From NCBI GenBank assembly GCA_938008535.1, contig CALLKF010000165.1:1-30264 (forward strand): a stretch of DNA of 30,264 nt, written 5' to 3'. Every line of letters starts with the position of its first letter. The first letter of the stretch is position 1. The position numbers and the translations under genes were made by a program. Source of the stretch: an uncultured Saprospirales bacterium (GTDB lineage: Bacteria > Bacteroidota > Bacteroidia > Chitinophagales > JADIYW01). The notes under the pieces are model-generated. The model saw only the letters and a program-made list of their open reading frames with translations, did no database searches and was not told the origin of the DNA. Positions 16,181 to 24,520 of the stretch are shown one piece after another.

Positions 16181-16693
16181 ATGAAAAAATTTATTTTATC
16201 AATAGTTTTCTTTGTAGCAGTAATTGTTACTGCACACGCGCAACGCTTTGCTTATGTTGATACTAAATACATTTTAGAAAAATTAACAGATTACAAATCA
16301 GCACAACAAAAACTCGATGAGCAAGCAGCCACTTGGCAAAAAGAAATTGATACAAAAAATGATGCTTTGAAAAAAATGTACACAAAATATCAAGCAGAAG
16401 AATTTTTGTTATCTGCTGATTTAAAAAAACAACGCGAAGATGAAATTGTAAAAGCAGAAGATGAATTGAAAGATTTACAAAAAAACAGATTTGGCTACAA
16501 TGGCGATTTATTTAAAAAACGCCAAGAATTAATTCAACCAATACAAGACAAAGTATTCGATGCAATTCAGAAATTAGCACAACTACGTGCGTATGATTTT
16601 ATCTTTGATAAAGCATCTGGAAGCACATCAATGTTATATACAAATCCAACGTATGATGTAAGTGAAGAAGTCTTGAAAAAACTCGGCATGTAA
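16181..16693 (+). CDS. OmpH/Skp-family periplasmic chaperone (first copy)
   Basis: This 170-residue protein has a signal peptide (about 1-20, ending AHAQ) and the OmpH/Skp start 'RFAYVDTKYILEKLTDY'. A long charged coiled-coil region covers about 40-120 and a C-terminal 'YDFIFDKASGSTSMLYTNPTYDVSEEVL' domain follows. Skp trimers hold unfolded outer-membrane proteins in their helical tentacles and pass them to BamA, whose gene is immediately upstream. The length and the position, with a second ompH behind it, are normal for Bacteroidota. It is likely transcribed with the bamA cluster. Confidence 0.92.
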   Translation: MKKFILSIVFFVAVIVTAHAQRFAYVDTKYILEKLTDYKSAQQKLDEQAATWQKEIDTKNDALKKMYTKYQAEEFLLSADLKKQREDEIVKAEDELKDLQKNRFGYNGDLFKKRQELIQPIQDKVFDAIQKLAQLRAYDFIFDKASGSTSMLYTNPTYDVSEEVLKKLGM

Positions 16694-16752
16694 ATTGTAT
16701 TATCAATAAAAATTAAAACAAATCAAAACCAATAATTAATTAAACAAAAGAA

Positions 16753-17310
16753 ATGAAAAAATTATCTATTCTATTCGTTGCAGTGATTGCATTAGCAGCA
16801 AGCTCATACGCACAAAAAGCAAACAAATTCGGATACTTAAACTCTGCTGAATTATTATCATTAATGCCAGAAAAAGTAAAAGCTGATTCTGTTATTGATA
16901 AATATGGTGCCGATTTAGATGCATTAGGTCAACAAATGTATGCTGAATATCAGAAAAAAGCTACTGACGCACAAACTAAAGTAGAGAAAAAATTATTATC
17001 TGATGAACAAGCTGAAATCATTGGAAAAGAGTTAGCTGATATGGAAAAACGTATTCAGGATTTCCAACAAACATCTCAACAAAAAGTGCAAGACAAACAA
17101 GATAAAACATACGCTCCAATTTTACAAAAAGTAAACGAAGCTATTAAAAGTGTTGCTAAAACAAATGGCTATACTTATATCTTCGATTCAGCTGCAGGAA
17201 GTTTATTATATGTAGAAGAATCTGACAATATTTTACCTTTATTAAAAGCATACTTAAAATTGCCTGAACCAAAAGTGAAAGCACCAGCATCTGGCGCAAC
17301 ACCAAAATAA
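16753..17310 (+). CDS. OmpH/Skp-family periplasmic chaperone (second copy)
   Basis: This 185-residue paralogue of the preceding gene has a signal peptide (about 1-20, ending SYAQ), the start 'NKFGYLNSAELLSLMPE', and a coiled coil about 45-125 rich in K, Q and E. The C-terminal domain is 'TNGYTYIFDSAAGSLLYVEESDNILPLL', and a Pro/Ala/Lys tail (about 170-185) is absent from the first copy. Same expected role as a holdase for outer-membrane proteins. Why Bacteroidota keep two tandem copies is not settled. One possibility is mixed trimers or different client sets. It is the last gene before a strong terminator. Confidence 0.92.
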   Translation: MKKLSILFVAVIALAASSYAQKANKFGYLNSAELLSLMPEKVKADSVIDKYGADLDALGQQMYAEYQKKATDAQTKVEKKLLSDEQAEIIGKELADMEKRIQDFQQTSQQKVQDKQDKTYAPILQKVNEAIKSVAKTNGYTYIFDSAAGSLLYVEESDNILPLLKAYLKLPEPKVKAPASGATPK

Positions 17311-17328
17311 TTTTATAAAACCAATACA

Positions 17329-17370
17329 AAAAGGTTCTGAATTTTAAACATTCAGAACCTTTTGTTTTTT
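17329..17370 (+). terminator. Rho-independent terminator of the bamA-ompH cluster
   Basis: AAAAGGTTCTGAA (17329-17341) pairs perfectly with 17351-17363 around a nine-base loop, followed by GTTTTTT. It closes the cluster 18 bases after the second ompH stop, so murI behind it must have its own promoter or be read through. Confidence 0.9.
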
Positions 17371-17458
17371 AAAGAAGATTGTAGAACTTTGTTTTTAACT
17401 AATCAAAAAAATAAAGACTTTTTGCAATAGAATAAAGAAATACTTAGTTGTATGGAAA

Positions 17459-17488
17459 CTTTGTTCCTTTGCGTCTTTGCGTGAAACA
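17459..17488. repeat. Dispersed spacer element next to the murI start
   Basis: The reverse complement of this stretch begins TGTTTCACGCAAAGACGCAA and corresponds to 2118-2146. It ends just one base before the murI ATG (17490), so the element forms the immediate 5' leader of murI. Confidence 0.5.
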
Positions 17489-17489
17489 C

Positions 17490-18308
17490 ATGAACACAAA
17501 CGCACAACAAGCCATTGGCTTATTCGATTCTGGAATTGGTGGTTTAACCGTTGCCAATGCTTTAATCAACCAATTGCCAAACGAGTCGCTTATTTATTTT
17601 GGCGATACAGCGCATTTGCCGTATGGCGATAAATCAGCAGACACGATTCGTTATTTTACCAAAACGATTGGCAATTTTTTATTGTCGAAAGAGTGCAAAA
17701 TTATAGTAATTGCGTGTAATACTGCATCGTCTGTTGCGTATGAAATGTTGCAAAATTTGGCTGGCGACAAAGCGCATGTATTTTCGGTTATTGAAGCGGT
17801 TGTCGATGAAATCATCCGAAAAAAATATAAAAAAGTTGGTGTAATTGGAACGTTAGGAACGATCAATTCTAATGCATATAAAACAAAAATAAACGCAAAA
17901 GATGCAACAGTTGAAGTGCATCAGTTAGCAACACCATTGTTAGCACCCATGATAGAATCTGGTTTTGTAGATGGACAAATTTCTCACTTGGTAATTGAAG
18001 AATATTTGAACGCACCAGAATTGCAAGACATTGAAACTTTAATTTTGGCTTGCACACATTATCCTTTAATAAAAAAAGAGATTGAAGATTATTATGCTAA
18101 AAAAAATAAAAAAGTAGATGTGTTGGCAACCAATGAAATTGTTGCTGTTCATATCAAAAAATTTATGATAGAAAATGGCTTGGTGAATTTTGAAAAAAAA
18201 GGCAAAAACTCATTTTATGTTTCTGACTATACCGAAAGCTTTGAAAAAACCACACAACTTTTTTATAAAGAATCGATTGATTTAATTCAGATGCCGTTGT
18301 TTAAATAA
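17490..18308 (+). CDS. murI: Glutamate racemase
   Basis: This 272-residue enzyme interconverts L- and D-glutamate without a cofactor, supplying D-glutamate for the peptidoglycan stem peptide. 'IGLFDSGIGGLTV' (9-21) holds the conserved Asp13 and Ser14. The two catalytic cysteines are C76 in 'IACNTASS' and C188 in 'LACTHYPL'. The frame is open to an ATG at 17448, but this extra segment is a translation of the dispersed element and not family sequence. The start at 17490 gives the normal N-terminus. It follows the bamA-ompH cluster in the usual phylum order but is separated from it by a strong terminator. Confidence 0.94.
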   Translation: MNTNAQQAIGLFDSGIGGLTVANALINQLPNESLIYFGDTAHLPYGDKSADTIRYFTKTIGNFLLSKECKIIVIACNTASSVAYEMLQNLAGDKAHVFSVIEAVVDEIIRKKYKKVGVIGTLGTINSNAYKTKINAKDATVEVHQLATPLLAPMIESGFVDGQISHLVIEEYLNAPELQDIETLILACTHYPLIKKEIEDYYAKKNKKVDVLATNEIVAVHIKKFMIENGLVNFEKKGKNSFYVSDYTESFEKTTQLFYKESIDLIQMPLFK

Positions 18309-18340
18309 GCAGTTTATCGTGTATAATAAATTGTCTTTAA

Positions 18341-18703
18341 TTAATTTTTAGAACCATTAAAAGTACCAATATCTGTTTCAGATTTATTTACAATTTTCCC
18401 TGAAATACTTTTGTTACTTATTTTTCCTCTATAATCATACCAAGCTGAAGGATAAGAAGATTTAAATGACCATACCACAGAATCTCCGTTTTGTGTGTAA
18501 CCACTTGTAATATTATTTACAACAGTAGCACCTTCTGTGTAATTGAATGAACCATCTGAGTTAAATTTGATAGTGTAAGTACCATTTGCGGCTGCCGAAT
18601 AATTAATTTTCCAGGTAGTTCCTTTCACATCATTTGATTCTTTTTTACAGCTAAATAGTATTATACTAAATAATACTATTACTATGGTGATTTGTTTTTT
18701 CAT
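18341..18703 (-). CDS. Small lipoprotein, lipocalin-like fold likely
   Basis: From the ATG at 18703 this is a 120-residue protein with a lipoprotein signal (MKKQITIVIVLFSIILFSC, Cys at 19). The acceptor Cys is followed by KKES, a start often found on Bacteroidota lipoproteins. The mature part is about 100 residues of beta-strands: 'GTTWKINYSAAANGTYTIKFNSDGSF' with 'SVVWSFKSSYPSAWYDYRGKISNKSISGKI'. This pattern resembles lipocalin-like or META-like small domains with a G-x-W start, but I cannot name the family. The frame is open 18 residues further upstream; the added part has no signal character. It is convergent with murI. Confidence 0.75.
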   Translation of the reverse strand: MKKQITIVIVLFSIILFSCKKESNDVKGTTWKINYSAAANGTYTIKFNSDGSFNYTEGATVVNNITSGYTQNGDSVVWSFKSSYPSAWYDYRGKISNKSISGKIVNKSETDIGTFNGSKN

Positions 18704-18785
18704 AGTTAATATTTTTAGATTATGATTAGAAGCTAATCTATTAAAAAAAATTGACAAATGTAAATTTTCTACTTAAAAAAATACA

Positions 18786-19886
18786 TTAATGTAATAAGAT
18801 CGTATCCAATTCTTTTTCTAATGGCTTTAAGTTATTTAAATATTGCTCGAAACTATCAATATAATCAAGCTCTTTAAACGCTTTTTCAATATCTAATGTA
18901 TTTTGCTTACACAAAACTGCATACTTTTTTTGCGATAACGTTTCTGCTAAATATTCCTGTTCGGTTTGTCCTTCTGCAGGAATTAAAATTGCCTTTTTAC
19001 CAAGCACTGCCAAATCCATCACTGTTGAATAACCAGAACGACAGATAATAGTTTGTGCTTTTTGCAATGCAGTAAATAAATCGTTTGTATTTAAGTAATT
19101 GATAGTTGTAATGTTGTTTTCCGTTTCAATTTTTTGTTCAGTAGTTTTTCCTTTTATCAATAAAACTTTTACACTACGATTGTTTAATTTCTTTTTTAAT
19201 TCAGTTTCTAAAAAACTTCGTTGCGGTTCTGGTCCGGATAGCACGACTAAAATTTCAAACTCTAACTCGTCTATAAAAGAAATCGTCTTTACAAAATTTG
19301 AAAATCTACTTTGAATACCTATAAATGTATGAGGAATTTTAAACGAAATACCATGTGATAATTTTCCAGAAAGATTGGTTTTATTTTCTTCATCAGGAAT
19401 CCAAAGTGCATCGAATTTATGTATTTGTCGCAAATGCAGTTTTAAAAAAATTGGATTCATAAATCGCAATGAATTAGGTGCTTGCAGCGCAATTTGGTGG
19501 CAAATAAAAATGCTTTTTATGTTTTCATTTCGTACACCATAACGATTGTCAGAAATGATTAAATCTATGTTTTCTTGCTGTGCAATTGAAGCAATTTCTT
19601 TGTTTTCAGCAGCAATTGTTTTTAATATTTTTGGCGTTTGCAACAGCGCATGGAAAGCAGCATTTTTGCCAACTGCATACGAAATATTATATCCAGGCAA
19701 CTCAAAAAATGTCAAATTTGGATATTGTTCTTTCAACAAAAAAAAGGAATCTCCATTGCCAGCAATTAGTACACGATGATTTTTCTGCAACAATAAATCA
19801 ATCAAAGGCATGCAGCGTGTAGCATGACCAAGACCCCAATCTAATGGCGCAATTAATACGGTTTTATGTGTTGTTGCTTGAATAAT
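18786..19886 (-). CDS. MurG-like glycosyltransferase with a probable ATT start
   Basis: The protein shows a GT-B fold of the MurG/GT28 type. Near the C-terminus, 'ICRSGYSTVMDLAVLGKKAILIPAEGQTEQEYL' is the nucleotide-sugar binding segment. The first ATG (19811) would start after the conserved glycine-rich loop. Reading the same frame upstream gives 'KTVLIAPLDWGLGHATRC' with no stop until 19899-19901, and this is the expected N-terminus of the family (first strand plus GLGHATR loop). No ATG, GTG or TTG exists in that stretch. Only ATT codons (19898, 19886, 19883) could start it; I chose 19886. The 19898 ATT overlaps the stop of the upstream gene by one base. A lost ATG by sequence error is possible. 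Confidence 0.75.
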   Translation of the reverse strand: MIQATTHKTVLIAPLDWGLGHATRCMPLIDLLLQKNHRVLIAGNGDSFFLLKEQYPNLTFFELPGYNISYAVGKNAAFHALLQTPKILKTIAAENKEIASIAQQENIDLIISDNRYGVRNENIKSIFICHQIALQAPNSLRFMNPIFLKLHLRQIHKFDALWIPDEENKTNLSGKLSHGISFKIPHTFIGIQSRFSNFVKTISFIDELEFEILVVLSGPEPQRSFLETELKKKLNNRSVKVLLIKGKTTEQKIETENNITTINYLNTNDLFTALQKAQTIICRSGYSTVMDLAVLGKKAILIPAEGQTEQEYLAETLSQKKYAVLCKQNTLDIEKAFKELDYIDSFEQYLNNLKPLEKELDTILLH

Positions 19887-19893
19887 ATGGTCG

Positions 19894-21327
19894 TTAATTT
19901 ATTTTCTCTAATTGTTCTAAAAGCCACTTTTTTTCAGAACATGGTTTGCTTTCTTCAATGAATTTTTTGGCAATTTCTTTTTTCTTTTTTAAATACGAAC
20001 GCTGGCTTGCAGTAATTGTTTTTAACGTAATTAATCGCTTGGTTAATTTAGCAATATTGATGTAATTATTTTTATAAATCAAATCTAATTTTTTGCGTTT
20101 CAACAATGCTAAAATGCTGCCAATTAAATATTCGAGTGGTTCTATATAATTCAGTTCGAAATAAATTTTCATCAAAATATTCTTTGCTGCAAGATTTAAT
20201 AACAAGTCATCATAGTCTGCTTTTTGTAATAGTTTGATAGCTGCATCGTAATTTTTTCGTTCGTATTCTAAATATGCTTTGTTGTAACTCAATGAACTTT
20301 GCTGATATTTTTCTTCTAAAAAACCGATATAATCTTTGATAAATTTTTCTGTCCATTTATATTCTTTTAACCGAATACCAACGGTTACAATATTTTTATA
20401 AGTAAAACGCGACAAAAATCCTTTTTCTAAAAACGCACCGCTTTTTATACCAATTTTATTGATGTCAAACGATTTTCGCGCATAACCATCTTTGCCAATA
20501 TTGTTCATTTGAATGCAATAATTGTTGGCATAAATTAAAATATCGCGAGCTTCAATTTTCGGAAATAAATGTAAATGTGTGTTGATTAAATTCAATAATT
20601 TTTCAAAATTTTCTTCGTGATTATGTTGTTTTAAAATCTGAAAGATATAGTAATATATGGCAATTGCAGGTATGTCTAATAATTTATTATTATTTTCTAA
20701 ATGAATTAAAATTTCATCGAAAAAACCATAATCATATTTTTTTTGATGCACTTGCTCATGCGAAACCAACATGCAAGCTTGCTTCATTTTTTCTGCTAAA
20801 AAATAAATGTCAAAATTGGAAGTCAGTTTTTGAAAATCGTATTCTGCAGTTCTGCTTAAATTTCGTTTTTCGTTATAACGTTCTGTTTCTATATCAAAAT
20901 AACGTTCGTAAAAAGTGGAATTTTTATAAGGAAACGTATCCATTATTTTTATGGTGTCTTCATATGTTTTATAAAAATTTTTATGCTGACTTAAATTATT
21001 ATACGCATCCATTAATTTCACTTTTTGCAAAAATGGATCTTCTTCAATTTGTTCAAAAATCAAAAACTTCTCTATCGTTTTAAATAAATAACTCATGTAC
21101 AAACGCAACTGTTGATCATTGTACGTTTGCTTCGGATGGATTTTTTTATAAATGGTTTCTTTCGTTGGAAATGTTGCATTGTTTTCAACACAATCATTTA
21201 GTATTTTATATAAAACTGCTACTTCTTCTTGACTATTTAAATATGCTGATTGCACAAATTTTTCTAAACTTCTGCGTTTCCATTTATTCAACACCAATAA
21301 AATGGTATATACTTTACTGTTTTCCAT
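19894..21327 (-). CDS. 477-residue helical protein of unknown function (Bacteroidota orphan family)
   Basis: I recognise a loosely defined Bacteroidota family without a named role. The N-terminus 'LVLNKWKRRSLEKFVQSAYLNSQEEVAVLYKIL' and the following 'KIHPKQTYNDQQLRLYMSYLFKTIEKFL' recur in such proteins. The whole chain is predicted alpha-helical, with no signal peptide or membrane segment and a Lys/Glu-rich surface. Later parts such as 'NKAYLEYERKNYDAAIKLLQKADYDDLLLNLAAKNILMKIYFEL' look like divergent TPR units. A cytosolic alpha-solenoid scaffold is the best guess. The downstream glycosyltransferase frame begins within or just after its stop, implying a coupled pair. The divergent 977-residue gene shares the upstream spacer. 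Confidence 0.75.
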   Translation of the reverse strand: MENSKVYTILLVLNKWKRRSLEKFVQSAYLNSQEEVAVLYKILNDCVENNATFPTKETIYKKIHPKQTYNDQQLRLYMSYLFKTIEKFLIFEQIEEDPFLQKVKLMDAYNNLSQHKNFYKTYEDTIKIMDTFPYKNSTFYERYFDIETERYNEKRNLSRTAEYDFQKLTSNFDIYFLAEKMKQACMLVSHEQVHQKKYDYGFFDEILIHLENNNKLLDIPAIAIYYYIFQILKQHNHEENFEKLLNLINTHLHLFPKIEARDILIYANNYCIQMNNIGKDGYARKSFDINKIGIKSGAFLEKGFLSRFTYKNIVTVGIRLKEYKWTEKFIKDYIGFLEEKYQQSSLSYNKAYLEYERKNYDAAIKLLQKADYDDLLLNLAAKNILMKIYFELNYIEPLEYLIGSILALLKRKKLDLIYKNNYINIAKLTKRLITLKTITASQRSYLKKKKEIAKKFIEESKPCSEKKWLLEQLEKIN

Positions 21328-21419
21328 TTAACTATAAATAATTGTTTTGCAATAAGATATGCAATATAATATACATTTTCCAATTTACAAAGCACAAAAT
21401 TTGTATTACCGCAATTCGA

Positions 21420-21427
21420 TAATTTTG
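21420..21427 (+). promoter_or_regulatory. Probable -7 box of the T9SS cargo gene
   Basis: TAATTTTG matches TAnnTTTG exactly. A TTTG lies at 21400-21403, 16 bases upstream, slightly closer than the usual 19-21. The ATG is at 21495, giving a leader of about 60 bases. Confidence 0.45.
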
Positions 21428-21494
21428 CCTACATTTAAAAGTTATAATAGTAGCAAAAAAACATACGTTTTCTTGTAAATAAAATACTTCTAGT

Positions 21495-24428
21495 ATGCAA
21501 AAGGTTTTCCGATATCTGTTTATTATATTATGGTTTTGTTCTGCAAATAGTTTTGCAAATTCTGGCTTTGTAAAACCGCTTTTTGGAATAGAACCATTGC
21601 AAATTGTGGAAGCAAATAATAAAGGTGCTATTTTATTAACGCGTGCTTACATTGGTTATGTTGGTTATGATTATTTACAAGCAACCGATTCTGTTGGTAA
21701 TGTAATTTGGCTCACCAACCTTTTTTCAATACAAGATACTTCGGTTATAAATGGAGTTGATTTAATAAAATCGAATGATGGAAATGTTTGGATTATTTCA
21801 CACTTTAAAAACGGAAACAATTCTTTACAACAAAAAATATCAAAAATAATAAACGGAAATATTGTTTCAACAAATGCATTGAATACGCCAGATTCATTGC
21901 AACCATTGCCATTGCGAACGTATGCAACAACAGATGACAATGGAATTTTACAAGTGCTGACAAATTCAAACAGTACGCAATTTTATTTGCAGAAAATAAA
22001 TGCACAAGCACAAATTGAATTTACAAAACCAATCAACAGAATTAATTTCAACCATACATTAGACACGATTTCAATGTATGGTTTCCAATATCAAATCAGA
22101 ATTTTAAAAGAAAACAGCAATCAGTTTTTTATCACAGGTTTAGGTTTTAATGCATCGACATTAAAGTATGAATGTTTCCAAACCATAGCAGATTCAACAG
22201 GAAATTTTTTACAATACAATCATTTTCCATTGCCAGAAATTCCTAAGATAGACAGTTCGTTTGTGTTTATGTATGATGCAAAATTTTTGAATACCAATAA
22301 AATGCGCACAGTTATTGCGCAAATCAAGCCAAATCAGCCATTCAGTAATTTTTTCGTGCATGATTTAGATATCAATACTACAGCTGAAAATTTGATGTAT
22401 TCGTTTCATGATTCAAGTACTTTGTTGCAATTGCCTGTTCGTCTTTTGTTAGAAAAATCAGGTAATTTAATAACGTTCAAAGCAAATTCTATAGCTAAGA
22501 AAAATGCAGTTGGACAACTTTTATGGAACCGAACTATTTTTCCGGATCGAACAATTGGAGTTGGCACAGAAGTTGGCGATTATGTGCTTTTAAATAATTT
22601 GCAAATTCTGAATGATAGTTCCTTTTATATTATTGGAAGATTTGGAAAAAAGTTTAGCAACGGTTTTAATTTGGTATTAGGCGTTCTGATTAAAGCAAAT
22701 AAAAATGGTGTAATTTACGAACGATTGATAAAAGGTAATGTGTTTGTAGATGCCAGTAAAAACTGTATGTTCGACGCAGAACCAGGTTTTAAAAATGTAT
22801 TGATAGAAGCAAAAAACACAAACAGTATTTTCTATGCTGTTACAGATAGTATAGGCAATTACAGCATTCCAGTTGACAATGGAATTTATGAAGTGAAACC
22901 ATATTTGCCAAACAATACTTATTGGAATGCCTGTGTTGCTTCGGTTTCTGTTAACACATTAATTGATACAACAGTTGAAAATTTTGCGTTTCAAAAAAAT
23001 GCTGAATGTCCATTTTTAAATGTAGATATATCGACACCTTATTTGCGTCGGTGTTTTGATAATACCTATCAAATAAAATACAGTAACAACGGAACAGCAA
23101 CTGCTCAAAACTCTTTTATAAAAATTGAATTAGATAGTAATTTTCAATTAAGTACATCAACGATTCCATGGAGTGCTGTGAATGGAAATATTTATACTTT
23201 TCCTGTTGGAAATATAGATGAACAACAATCTGGAACATTTAGTTTTCAGGCATTTTTGGCTTGTGGCGACAGTACAGTTTTAGGTCAAACGCATTGTGTA
23301 GAAGCAAGTATCTTTCCTGATTCCTTATGCGTTGCAACTGATGCACGTTGGGACAAATCGAACATTGTAGTGAGTGGAAAATGTGTTGGTGATTCTGTAG
23401 AGTTAAGTATAAAAAATACTGGTGTTGGCAACATGCTTAATCCAAAAAAGTTTTATGTTTTAGAAGGCGATTTTTTACGTGCTGCACCACAAAATTTTCA
23501 ACTAAATAGCAACGAAGAAATTTTTATAAAAGTGCCAGCTACTGGAAATACAATAACACTAACCGCACAGCAATCCGACTTTTTCCCATATCCAGGAAAT
23601 GCAACAGTTAGCATTGAAGCGTGTAATGGTAACTTGCAATTAGGTGTTTTCAATCATTTTTTACAGGATAATTCTTCGCCTTTTATTTCCACATTTTGCT
23701 CACAAAATATTGGCTCTTATGATCCGAACTTTAAAGCTGCAACACCAATAGGTATTGATAGTTTACATTATGTTACTAACAAAACACCGATTAAATATAT
23801 AGTACATTTTCAAAACGTTGGAACTGATACTGCGTTCACCGTTTCTGTCGTTGATTCTATTTCTAGTTTGTTAGATATTACCACTTTAAAAATGGGTGCG
23901 AGTTCGCATATTTATACCTATCAGATAGAAAATAATGGCGTGCTGAAAGTAAATTTTTCTAACATCTTATTACCTGATTCTTTAAAGAATGAACCAGCTT
24001 CTAATGGTTTCTTTGCATTCACTATTTTGCCAAAAAACAATTTGGCTGACAATACTGTTTTCACCAATAATGCAACTATTTATTTTGATTTTAATAAAGG
24101 TATTTCTACTAATAAAATCTTTCATACGATACGCGAAGATTTATATCGCGTGTTGTTAACTGTACATCAAAACAATAATGAGTATATCAACATCCATTGT
24201 TACCCAAATCCATTTTCAGATAGAATTACGTTTAATATTGATAACAACCAAAACCAGCAAAAACAATATCAGTTGGTGTTGTATGATGTAAATGGAAAAA
24301 TTATTTTTTCTGCATCGATTAAAAGTAAACAGGAAATTGTGTTGCCAAACTTATCAGCCAATATCTATTTATATACTATCTCAGATAATAAAAATGTATT
24401 GGCTTCTGGAAAGATTTTGAAAGAATAG
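21495..24428 (+). CDS. Large secreted protein with DUF7619-like and T9SS type A sorting domains
   Basis: This 977-residue modular surface protein has a signal peptide (about 1-21, ending SFA). A long N-terminal half of beta-rich repeats (about 22-400, propeller-like 'TDSVGNVIWLTN' and 'NDGNVWIIS' units) follows. An SdrD-B-like domain comes next with 'GNVFVDASKNCMFDAEPG' (about 413-430), then CARDB/DUF11-like segments. A DUF7619 region starts at 'GSYDPNFKAATP' and ends at 'ATIYFDFNKGISTNKI'. The final approx. 75 residues, 'CYPNPFSDRITFNI...GKILKE', are a T9SS type A sorting domain, so the protein is sent across the outer membrane and attached or released. Its ligand is unknown. No T9SS machinery gene is nearby. 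Confidence 0.9.
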   Translation: MQKVFRYLFIILWFCSANSFANSGFVKPLFGIEPLQIVEANNKGAILLTRAYIGYVGYDYLQATDSVGNVIWLTNLFSIQDTSVINGVDLIKSNDGNVWIISHFKNGNNSLQQKISKIINGNIVSTNALNTPDSLQPLPLRTYATTDDNGILQVLTNSNSTQFYLQKINAQAQIEFTKPINRINFNHTLDTISMYGFQYQIRILKENSNQFFITGLGFNASTLKYECFQTIADSTGNFLQYNHFPLPEIPKIDSSFVFMYDAKFLNTNKMRTVIAQIKPNQPFSNFFVHDLDINTTAENLMYSFHDSSTLLQLPVRLLLEKSGNLITFKANSIAKKNAVGQLLWNRTIFPDRTIGVGTEVGDYVLLNNLQILNDSSFYIIGRFGKKFSNGFNLVLGVLIKANKNGVIYERLIKGNVFVDASKNCMFDAEPGFKNVLIEAKNTNSIFYAVTDSIGNYSIPVDNGIYEVKPYLPNNTYWNACVASVSVNTLIDTTVENFAFQKNAECPFLNVDISTPYLRRCFDNTYQIKYSNNGTATAQNSFIKIELDSNFQLSTSTIPWSAVNGNIYTFPVGNIDEQQSGTFSFQAFLACGDSTVLGQTHCVEASIFPDSLCVATDARWDKSNIVVSGKCVGDSVELSIKNTGVGNMLNPKKFYVLEGDFLRAAPQNFQLNSNEEIFIKVPATGNTITLTAQQSDFFPYPGNATVSIEACNGNLQLGVFNHFLQDNSSPFISTFCSQNIGSYDPNFKAATPIGIDSLHYVTNKTPIKYIVHFQNVGTDTAFTVSVVDSISSLLDITTLKMGASSHIYTYQIENNGVLKVNFSNILLPDSLKNEPASNGFFAFTILPKNNLADNTVFTNNATIYFDFNKGISTNKIFHTIREDLYRVLLTVHQNNNEYINIHCYPNPFSDRITFNIDNNQNQQKQYQLVLYDVNGKIIFSASIKSKQEIVLPNLSANIYLYTISDNKNVLASGKILKE

Positions 24429-24520
24429 AAATCAAACCAAAATTAAATTTAAACTGTTTCTTATATTTGATGTATGGTTGCGCCATGATTAGTATGTCGC
24501 AGTTAATTAAAATCAATTAC

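Noticed and set aside
17448..17489. Longer N-terminus for glutamate racemase from the ATG at 17448
   Set aside because: The extra residues are a translation of the dispersed spacer element and do not belong to the family.
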